From: Chiridota heheva | Lineage: Eukaryota; Echinodermata; Holothuroidea; Apodida; Chiridotidae | Assembly (NCBI GenBank): GCA_020152595.1 | Contig: JAIGNY010002044.1 | Coordinates: forward strand, 706,001-770,000 | Direction: 5' to 3' | DNA length: 64,000 nucleotides | In this document: piece by piece, positions 40,101-52,100 of the stretch | How the letters are laid out: each line of letters starts with the position of its first letter | Numbering within the stretch: position 1 is the first letter of the stretch | Position numbers and translations under genes: made by a program | Notes under the pieces: model-generated | What the model was told of the DNA's origin: nothing | Databases searched by the model: none | What the model saw: only the letters and a program-made list of their open reading frames with translations

Positions 40101-43100
40101 TGGCTGCCTCCATGTGTCGTTTTCAAACATGAATAACTTGAGTTAAAAATAAGATTTTGATTTTCTGTGTTTGGCAGTTAATATTTGTATCCTCTATCAT
40201 ATGAAATAATGATTTTGTTAGACTTGATGTCTCCTTTAAAGATGGATAACTTTAGAAAGGAATAAGATTTAACTTGCTGTTTTTGGCAGTTAGTTAAGAT
40301 TTGTATCCTCTATCATACGAAATAATGATTGTATCAGACTTTGTCTCCTTTAAAGATGGATAACTTTAAATAGGCATAAGATTTTAACTTGCTGTTTTTG
40401 GTAGTTGGTTAAGATTTGTATCCTCTATCATACGAAATAATGATTGTATCAGACTTTGTCTCCTTTAAAGATGGATAACTTTAAATAGGCATAAGATTTT
40501 AACTTGCTGTTTTTGGTAGTTGGTTAAGATTTGTATCCTCTATCATACGAAATAATGATTGTATCAGACTTTGTCTCCTTTAAAGATGGATAACTTTAAA
40601 TAGGCATAAGATTTTAACTTGCTGTTTTTGGTAGTTGGTTAAGATTTGTATCCTCTATCATATGAAATAATGATTGTATCAGACTTTGTCTCCTTTAAAG
40701 ATGGATAACTTTAAATAGGCATAAGATTTTAACTTGCTGTTTTTGGTAGTTGGTTAAGATTTGTATCCTCTATCATACGAAATAATGATTGTATCAGACT
40801 TTATATCTCCTTAAAAGATGGAGAACTTTAGATAAGAATAAGATTTTAACTTGCTGTTTTTGGCAGTTGGTTAAGATTTGTATCTTCTATCATATGAAAT
40901 AATGATTGTACCAGACTTTATGTCTCCTTTAAAGTCTTTTGAATACACAAAAGAAAGGAGCATTTTGATCTTGGTGTGTTACATTCCATGATGTATAAGA
41001 AAACTGAACTGCCATCAATGCATGATGAAGGAAAGCATCCAAAATCCACACAGCTCAAAGGCATTTTCTCCTCATCCATTAGTTTCAGAATCTATGGTAA
41101 CTTCAGGGACCATGGTGATAGATGGCAGTGATCAGGTGACAAAGTGGATTGTCTGCAATAACTACAGGGATGAACAAAATGCACAAGGCATCCCCTATGG
41201 TAAGCATATTCTTGTACAACAAAAGAGTCATGGTTGCGTTACAGTTGATTTAAGGATTAGTTCAGGGGTCAAGCATGTCCACCTTATATAAACTAGGACT
41301 TCAAAAGGAACAAAATGGTGAAGAAAGCATTCAAACTTCTTTTTCCACTAAAGGAGATATTGAAGATTAACGTTTGGTATAATTTGTGTAGAAATGACTG
41401 AAATCAGACTAGATGTGATGTAACAGCATCAGATTCGCCAAAGTCTATCTATTAGTATTAGTATTCTATCTTATTTTGTCCTGTGATTTTGTTGCTTTAA
41501 ACCATTGGACATGTCTTGAAAGTAGTAAAACTGAATCTAGAAAGGGTATTTATAATATACCACCTGAAGAAAGTTGAAGGAAAAATAATTCAAATTTTTT
41601 AAAAGTTAAATCAATATTCTTTAAAAGACATTAACAATTGTTAAGAATGTGAAGAATGCCATTCTTCCATACTACACCAGTCATTCGACACAGATCAGAC
41701 AAAGCTTTAAACTTGAATATCTTCTGAACGGAATAAGATTTTTGAATGCTTTCTTTACCATTTTGTTATTTGGGCCATTATATTTTTTTGCAGAAATCCC
41801 CCCCTTTAATTATTTTTGAGCAGGAATTGTATAATATGTGTAGCAATCCCGCACCTTAATGTGATCACTGTAATAAATTGTCCCATTTTTTCAGAGCTGC
41901 ATATAAATAGCATACATGTTGGCAAGCATTTAGGGACTAAGACACCTATATGGGCAAGATAAGTAATTAATTATGAAAAATTCTGAAATCGTTAAAGAAG
42001 CAAAATCTCCTCATCTATTCATTTCATATTTGTCATTTCACAACTTTTTAAACTTTCTGTCTAAACTCCGATAAAATCTATTGTTTATTTCTCTCTCACT
42101 GTGTTTTAATCCCCTTTCGCTGGGTTCTGCCACTTTGTTGTAGTCCGCTGCTACTGTGTTTTGATCCAGAGGGCAGCTGTTTCTGACTGCACTTTTCTAA
42201 AGCCTTTTTTACTATGGCTCAAACTCATTCATGTAAGTGTTGATTAATGGGGTGTTTTTGTTTATTGCCTAGATCCAAAGGAGTGGACAATTGACCAAAC
42301 AGCTCATTGGCTGCAGTGGGCAGCAGCAGAATTTGCTCTCATGGGAGAGGTTGAGTCTCTGACAGCCTTGAAGGTATCTGGGGAGGAACTTTGCTCTTGG
42401 AGCAGAGAGGAATTTCTTTCTCGACTTCCGAAAGTGGAAGCGGTGAAGTTGCTGTGGACTCATTTACAAATACTGTTAAAAGGTTGGCTTTGAACCTGTG
42501 TTGAATACATCGATTATTTGAATGATGAAAAGATATTCTACTTTTATGATACAGAATGAATGCTAAGGGTTTAATTTTTTTAGAGGACGCTGCATAACTT
42601 ATAATAATAAATGTTACTTAAATACGCCATTCACCAAAGTACCATGGCACTTACAAAGTAAAATAAAACAAAATAAAAATTATCGAAATAAGTGGGCCTT
42701 TAAGAGTTTTTTAAATACTGTGGTGGATGGAGAAGTTCTCATGTGGGTGGGTAAAGTGTTCCAGGATCTGGATGCAAGTATTTCAAATCTTTTGTCACCT
42801 ATGGCAGAATTGGATATGGGTATGTGAAGTCGGGTGGAGTCATTACTCGATCTGAGTTCACGTGTGGGTTTTCTTATCTTGATCATATCCTTTAAATACC
42901 AAGGCGCCTCACCATTCAGGATTTTGTAGATAAAGAGTAGTGTTTTGTAGGTGACCCGTTTTGATATTGGTAGCCAGTGTAGCTTGCTGATCAATGGACC
43001 TTTAAAAAGCAACACATTAACTTTCTTTACGGACTTCCGAAAATGAAAGCAGTGAAGTTGCTGTGGACTCATTTACAAATACTATCAGAAGGTTGGCGTT

Positions 43101-46100
43101 TAATTCATGTCTATCCATTTGATGATAAAAAATATTGTTCATTCATGATACAGATACTTGACGAAAAGAATGCTAAAGGTTTAATCAGAGATGTGTAACT
43201 TTGAAGAGTAAACCATTCACTTCTATACAGCTGGGGTTGTAAACAGCTGTATCACCCCCCCCCCCTCCCTCCTCACCCTATCTCTTCTACCACTACAATG
43301 TGTGACATCAAATCAGATATAATGTCTTGGTATGCCTTAGTTTCCCTTATACTTGAATGCAAACATATATGGCAGGATTTTTCATCAAATGTTTGGGGGT
43401 TGGGGAACGTTTGCTGTATAAATTTGTTAAAAAAAAAACCCAGGATTTTGATGAATAATGGTAGGATGATGTTCTTTAGCCTGGTGCGAAACAAAATCAA
43501 AATTCAAGTGGAAATTTAGCACTCTGTAGAGTACATACCTCTGCCTCTACTACCCCCAGTTCATTTCCCATCCCCAATATAATCTACCTCAAAAACCCTA
43601 AAACCACCAAAGAATCTTTGTCATACTTTTTATCTGTTTAATCCATTTGCATTCTAAAACACTTTAGGATTATATACTTTCTGACTGATTTCTTTTAAGG
43701 TGTCATTGCTTTATTAAGGCTTAGAATCCATTGTTTGAGTTCCTTTCAGGAAAGATTCACATTCCATCATCCTTGAATGTAAGAAACCATTGTTTTGATT
43801 TTCTTTGATATCAGGAGCCACTTTTTGTTTTCTTAAGAGTCTAGGAAATTGATTGTTTGGATTCCTTTCAGGGCATGAATCAGCACATTCCAATGAAAAG
43901 TTTCAACTAAGTTATGACAGATCTCTCCATTAAACACTCCTCCATTTCTGCCTTTCCTCTGTTCCAATATGAACCAAATTTGAATCATTCTTCATTACCC
44001 CTTACTCTACCAGCACTTTTTTGAAAATGCGCTCGGGAGGCGGGGCCAAAGATGGGGCACCCATAACTGCGATAATATCGCCGCGTGGTAGAGTAAGGGT
44101 TACTCAAGGCGTGATTATTGAAGGGTCCTCTGTCTTCCAGGCAGCAAAGTCGGGGCCTGTTCTTCTTCCGGGACCCACTGGGCCGCCCATCGGGACCATG
44201 CTGCCTATATTTTCGAGTTGGCACATTTGTTGCGGGTTGATTAACCCTTACTCTACCAGCACTTTCTTGAAAATGTGCTCAGGAGGCGGGGCCAAAGATG
44301 GGGCACCAAAAACAGCGATAATATCGCTGCGTGGTAGAGTAAGGGTTAAGCAGTAAAAAATACAACCACCAACTTTAATCAAAAACCAATCATCCGTTTA
44401 TGAGATCTTGATGACGAACTGACAAACACAGGCGAAAACATAACCTCCGTCTAACTTCGTTGGCGGAAGTAATTAGACTTTGTAGAATATAAGAACTGTA
44501 CAAGCATTACTCAACCAGGGTTCAATATATCAACTTTCTTTTATTTCAGGGAAATCTCCTAAAGAGGAACCAATACCAGAACCTACAGGTAACTTTTTCC
44601 AGCATATTTTTTTCTGATTGTGATTTATCGATTGATTTGAACATTTATTCAAGCACACTTTGATACACATTACAGATATATACAGGTATAATACATGCAA
44701 GGAAACAAAGATATTGATCTACACATTCATTGATACAAAAGTGGCCTAGGAGTGCCACACAGAAAGTTAGGGTAACTTTTAAACGTGTGGCCTCCAGAAC
44801 ACAAAACACATAAAAGAATCCCCCAACACACACACACAAATAATTATACAATGACTGTGTAACACCAGTTGTATTTAGATAAATTATGTTTTGCAAAAAT
44901 GTGATCAAATAAAGAGGGATACTGCAAAACAGGAAACTGCATGAAAAGACAAATTTTGAAAAGCAAACCAGTCAGAATATAGTTGATCGAGGTGCATTCT
45001 GTAGAGCAGATGGCAATAAGAGAGGGAGAAAGAGAATTTGAGAATATTTAAGAATTGAAGATATTCATAGCATAAGTTGGGTCATTGAAGCATGTCTATC
45101 TTATAGACCTTTTCAAATCTTAATCGGCAATTTTCTGAAAACTAATTTAAATAATGTCACATGACCGAAATTCAGGTGTCCATAATGAATCAATCGTATA
45201 CTGGGGGAATTTGATTGACCAATCAAATACTGGAGGAATCTTGGCCATCTGCACAATTTACGCATGGTATGGGATCAAGCGTATGAAAAAAATGTTTTTA
45301 AGCACATGTAGCATACATGCGTTATGCATGAAGGAAATACACGCTTATATAGCTGCTTACAATTTTTTCCTCAAAACTACACCTGATTGGTTGGGAAATA
45401 GAGCTGTAAACGTTTAGGGATTTTAGTAAACGTGTACACGCCAAAAAAAGCGAGCGTGTATAGCGTACACGAGTTTCGTACCGTAATTTTCGGAAATACA
45501 CAAATTGCTCCAAACTACGAGGCGAAGTAAAAAAAAAATCGCGCAACCAGTATGGCAAAAGTACTGACTGCATAGCCCAAATAGACGTTGAGTTTTGCTT
45601 TCCAAATCGTAAAAAGCTTACTTCTACAGTATAAATCATCATTTTTGTGGAAAATATGCATTTAAATTCAGTTTAGAAAGAACGATAACTTCCTTTCAAT
45701 GTCATTTAAACTCAACTTTGCGTAACTTTTTTGTCCTATTCGCTACGGCTTTCAAAGTTCTGTGAAAATCTTGCATACCGAGGCCTATGATATACCTTTG
45801 CCGTAAAACATTTCAAAACTACGCCATCATCACCAGGAAGTTCTGAAATATCAGTCCTCTCGAAGAAATGGCCGCCTTCTTTGCGAAGCATGCAGATTTT
45901 GAGCACTGTTAAAACCTTTTTCTGTTTATTTATTATGCAATATTTTTTCTTTCTTGCAAAATTTATTTGGCTCATCAGGTAATATTTACATGTAAATGTA
46001 CTGATTGTCACGATTTTTTTTTTTTTTGGTTGATAAAACGAGCCTTGATTGCGTGGGATTTGAAGCCTTATGGCCTAACGTTAGGCCTATTGTTAGTTTC

Positions 46101-49100
46101 ATAGTTTACTGCTGCACATTCGCGGTGCATTTTACAAGTTAGATTACTCAGATTTCGGCAAAATCAAAGTGCATAATATCCCCATTCATTGGTGATTACT
46201 GCGCATTTGTGATTCGCACATTTAAAAAGGATTATGCTAATCGGGTTTACAGTTTGTAAAAAGTCATCATTGATTGGAATTTTGTCAGCCGAATGTGTGT
46301 GTGATTTGAATCATGAATATTGATTTTCAACGGCAAGACATTAGGATGTATGAAAAACGATTACTCGCAATGAAGTATTTTAATAGTAAACGTTTACAAG
46401 ATTTGCGAGAGTGTAGCGTGTACACGCTAAACGGTCACAGCTCTATTGGGAAACAAAGGAAAAATTATCCCAACAGTTGATTGGTCAAAGTGCTGTGAAA
46501 TTCGCATTCAGCTAAACTCGGTTTGAAAAGTCTATATGGTAGAGGAAACTGAAAAGTATAGACGATACAAAGGATACACGAGGAAGAAAGAAATGTACCA
46601 AAGCATGTCACTTAGAAAATAGTTCAATTAAAACCTTTTCTAAATTTGATCAACAATCTTTGATTTAAAGGTATGTGGACGGTAGATATGTTATATTAAT
46701 CAGGTGTGTAAACGGTAGATATGTTATATTAATCGGGTATGTGGACGGTAGATATGTTATATTAATCAGGTATGTGGACGGTAGATATGTTATATTAATC
46801 AGGTATGTGGATGGTAGATATGTTATATTAATCAGGTATGTGGACGGTAGATATGTTATATTAATCAGGTATGTGGACGGTAGATATGTTATATTAATCA
46901 GGTATGTGGACGGTAGATATGTTATATTAATCGGGTATGTGGACGGTAGATATGTTATATTAATCAGGTATGTGGACGGTAGATATGTTATATTAATCAG
47001 GTATGTGGACGGTAGATATGTTATATTAATCAGGTATGGACGGTAGATATGTTATATTAATCAGGTATGTGGACGGTAGATATGTTATATTAATCAGGTA
47101 TGTGGACGGTAGATATGTTATATTAATCAGGTATGTGGACGGTAGATATGTTATATTAATCAGGTATGTGGACGGTAGATATGTTATATTAATCAGGTAT
47201 GTGGACGGTAGATATGTTATATTAATCAGGTATGTGGACGGTAGATATGTTATATTAATCAGGTATGTGGACGGTAGATATGTTATATTAATCAGGTATG
47301 TGGACGGTAGATATGTTATATTAATCAGGTATGTGGACGGTAGATATGTTATATTAATCAGGTATGTGGACGGTAGATATGTTATATTAATCAGGTGTGT
47401 AAACGGTAGATATGTTATATTAATCAGGTGTGTAAACGGTAGATAGATATGTTATATTAATCAGGTATGTGGACGGTAGATATGTTATATTAATCAGGTA
47501 TGTGGACGGTAGATATGTTATATTAATCAGGTATGTGGACGGTAGATATGTTATATTAATCAGGTATGTGGACGGTAGATATGTTATATTAATCAGGTAT
47601 GTGGACGGTAGATATGTTATATTAATCAGGTATGTGGCCCAGTAGATATGTTATATTAATCAGGTATGTGGACGGTAGATATGTTATATTAATCAGGTAT
47701 GTGGACGGTAGATATGTTATATTAATCAGGTATGTGGACGGTAGATATGTTATATTAATCAGGTATGTGGACGGTAGATATGTTATATTAATCAGGTATG
47801 TGGATGGTAGATATGTTATATTAATCAGGTGTGTAAACGGTAGATATGTTATATTAATCAGGTGTGTAAACGGTAGATATGTTATATTAATCAGGTATGT
47901 GGACGGTAGATATGTTATATTAATCAGGTATGTGGACGGTAGATATGTTATATTAATCAGGTATGTGGACGGTAGATATGTTATATTAATCAGGTATGTG
48001 GACGGTAGATATGTTATATTAATCAGGTATGTGGACGGTAGATATGTTATATTAATCAGGTATGTGGACGGTAGATATGTTATATTAATCAGGTATGTGG
48101 ACGGTAGATATGTTATATTAATCAGGTATGTGGACGGTAGATATGTTATATTAATCAGGTATGTGGACGGTAGATATGTTATATTAATCAGGTATGTGGA
48201 CGGTAGATATGTTATATTAATCAGGTATGTGGACGGTAGATATGTTATATTAATCAGGTATGTGGACGGTAGATATGTTATATTAATCAGGTGTGTGGAC
48301 GGTAGATATGTTATATTAATCAGGTGTGTGGACGGTAGATATGTTATATTAATCAGGTATGTGGACGGTAGATATGTTATTTATTAATCAGGTATGTGAA
48401 CGGTAGATATGTTATATTAATCAGGTATGTGGACGGTAGATATGTTATATTAATCAGGTATGTGGACGGTAGATATGTTATATTAATCAGAAAGAGGCTT
48501 AAATTCTGAACAGAATATTCTTTAAATTATGACAGTAAAACCTGTAGTAGTTTATGAATTATGAGTAAGCCAAGTTTAAACGAATATTCCCATGGTTTTT
48601 TGTAAAATTTTATTTGAAAGAGCATACTTTTAGAGCCAATTTGGTACAGAAATCAAGTTGGTATCATATTCAGTTCAGAAGATATGAAATTTTAAAGATT
48701 TTTCAATTGCATTTTAAAGTTTTTGTACAGTATGATGAATTTGTGTATGGTGATGTCATAGAGACAATTTCATTGCAAATGTTTATGTATTTCTTTGAAT
48801 GTTAATTGGTTGTTTCTGTATGATTAGAAACAATTATATACAAGTTATTGAAGTAGGGTATATTTGGCAATGTATAAAAATACCTAACTTTCATCAATTT
48901 ATTTTTCTAGGTTTTACTAATAAAAAAGGATGATAGATTTTAATAAAATACATAAACTTTGTAGGAGAATGTGTTGCTGTGATGTCATACTGAGCCTTTT
49001 CCTATTCGTGGCATTTTTTGTGAAGAATCAATTTTAAATATTTCCTGCTTTATAGCTTATTTTCCTGGTTTATAGAATATTTTCCTGGTTTATTAGCATA

Positions 49101-52100
49101 TTTTCTTGAAATTAAGTTCAGGTTGTAGCTACCTTTCCATAGTGTTTTAACAGTGTATGCCAATAACAGAATGAGAAAGAATTGAGGAAATCATTCAAGT
49201 TATACATGTTTGGACAGGTAGCGATTGTGCCATGAATATCTTCCTTTTAATATTCTGAACCATTTCATTAAAGGTACAGTATATGGACAGGTAGCAATTT
49301 TGCCATAAATATGTTTCTTTTAATATTCTGAACCATTTCATTAAAGGAATATGGACAGGTAGCGATTTTGCCATAAATGTTTCCTTTATTATTCTGAACC
49401 ATTTCATTAAGAGGTCATAATTTTACCATTTTGATTTTGTCTTTCATTTCCACTAAAAATTCAAATTTCTGCCCTGTTCTAGCCTCCAAATGCCAAGTGC
49501 CAGGGAAAGAAGCAGCAGGTACCATTTTTGCAGTTTCTAGTTTGACCATTACAATATTGGTCCACTGGCTGAAAAGTGGATACTTGACCATTGAGCCAAA
49601 CAGTCACTAGTTGGTGTCATATTGTGGTAATGGCGTAACTTTGAGAATCTTTTTGTTTCATGTACACCAGCAGCTGTTTTTATCCAGCATCCTGTGTTAA
49701 GTGATTTTGGCAAAAAAGGTTTGCCTAGGTACCTCAAGAACCCACGACCGAATCCTACATCGGAAGACAGGATCTTACCTGGAAACAGAACAGGTGAGTA
49801 AAAGAATGAATTGATACCGTAATAAGGATGTAAACCTGGAACTTATAAGCGTGTCTCTCTATTATGGAAAAGTTTACAGAAAAAACTTAGAAGGATAAGT
49901 TCAGTGGTTAAGTAAGTTTATGTTATATGAAAGAGGACTACAATGTCTTTGTGTATTCTATCATATTTTGTCCTGCGATTTTGTGGCTTAAATACTATTG
50001 GATATTTTAAAAAAGTAGTAAAACTGAATCTAAGAAGGATATTATACTACTTGAAGATTAAAATAGTTAAGAAATTAAATTAACCGTATTCAAAATACAT
50101 TAACAAGTCTTAAGAATGTGGGGATGAAGATGCGAACTTTCCATAGTAGACTTACTACACCAGTCAATTCTACACAGAGACGACATAGCTTTAAACTTGA
50201 ACACTTTTATTTGTATTTTAAAAATCAGGAGAAAAAAATCGGACTCATACGTTGGGTGGGTGGGGACCACGGTTTCCTTGCCAGCCATGTCCCTGAGGTT
50301 GTTTAATTGCCTCAGCTATTTTCTGAGATATAAACATGATAATTAGTTTAGTTTTGTTGATTTTTTATGAAGGAAACTTTGGAATACTTTTATTTGTATT
50401 ATACAAATCAGGAGATCAAATCGGACTCATAGGTTGGGTGAGTGGGAGGGGGGGGGGGGTTACGGTTCCCTTGCTGGCTATGTCCCTGAAGTTGTTTAAT
50501 TGCCTCAGCTATTTTCTGAGATATAAAACATGATACTTAGTTTTGTTGATATTTCTTGAAGGAAACAATGGCCAGATCCAACTGTGGCAATTCCTGCTGG
50601 AACTTTTGACCGATATAGATGCAATGGACTGCATCGAATGGATCAACGACACTGGAGAGTTCAAACTCCTGGATGCGGAAAAGGTGGCCAAGCTCTGGGG
50701 GGCTCGTAAGAACAAACATTCCATGAATTACGAAAAGCTCAGTCGAGCACTGAGGTAAGATTAATGTGGGTTGTTGTAGCAGTTGGTTGTTTCTACTTCA
50801 TGCGAATAAGGATTGAAAATAAAATTTCAAGGAAAGTATTCATGAACATTGTCTGGGTGAGGGAAGAAGTTAAAACTTTCTTAATATATTAGTTCAGTGG
50901 TCAAGCATGTCCATGTTATTTGAAAGAGGACTTAAAAAGAAACAAATTGGTGGAGAAACCGTTCAAACATCTTATTCCATTAAGGAGATAATCAAGTTTA
51001 AAGCACTGTCTTATCCTTGTAGAAAAAGTGTAGTAAGTCTACTATGGAAGGTTGGCGCCCTTATCCTTACATTCTTAACAATTGTTAATGTATTATAAAG
51101 GAAATTTATTAAACTGTTTTCCTATTTCAATTATTTTCCCTCGAATGCTCTTTAGGTGCTAAATTGTAGTTACCTGTACTAGATTCTGTTTAACTACTTT
51201 TCTGACGTAACCAATGGTTTGTAAGCAACTAAATTGCAGGACAAATTATGATGAAATACATATAGACTTTGAGGATTCTGCGGCGATGACATTACAACTA
51301 GTCTGATTTTAGTCATTTTTACACAAATGAAAACAAACTTTAAACTTAGATATCTCCTTAATGGAATAAGATTTTTGAATGCTTCCGTTTCTTTTGAAGT
51401 CCTTTTTCATACAAGAGAGACTTGCTTGACCCCTGAACTAATCCTTTGATTTTGGGGTATTATTCTGCAAGTTACAGAATTTGTAGAAGGGTTCGCAGAG
51501 ACTTGAATAATGGGAGTCTCTGTGATTCCATATCATGTAGAATAGACTTCAGAAGCCAGTCATTTTAATGCATGTGTTTGAAAGCTTGAGCTTTACTTGT
51601 TTTACAAGGGTAAGATCTTTCACTACTTCACCATGCACTTGTTACTATGAAGAATCATGCAATTTCTGCAGAGTATTTGCATTGTTATGACCCGTGCATT
51701 CAATCCTGTTAATCCACGACCATAATTATTTGGTTTATTCCATTTTCAAATAGGTCATTTTTTTAATAAAGTGATAAAATATATGTAAACATTTATTGTT
51801 TTTCATTCTTTTATAAGTGTTTTTTATGAATTTTAAACAATCTGACATGAAAATTTGATGAAAAAATTAATGCTTTGGCATTATGTTTATTGTGGTTCAA
51901 AGGATGTTGCACTTGCAAATGATCCTCCTCAGGCAATTCTACTCTGGCCAAAGTCAGGCAATTCTACTCTGGCCAAAGTCCTGCCATTCTACTCTGGCCA
52001 AAGTCCTGCCATTCTACTCTGGCCAAAGTCCTGCCATTCTACTCTGGCCAAAGTCCTGCCATTCTACTCTGGCCAAAGTCCTGCCATTCCACTCGGGCCA

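Noticed and set aside
42269..42463. Minus-strand 64-aa frame
   Set aside because: Antisense shadow of GABPA exon 6.
43021..43092. Alternative PNT exon
   Set aside because: Lacks an acceptor and contains only the last third of the exon; better read as a duplication fragment.
46675..48387. Repeat protein ([11 protein letters not shown])n
   Set aside because: A 33-bp minisatellite inside a GABPA intron, open only because the unit is a multiple of three.
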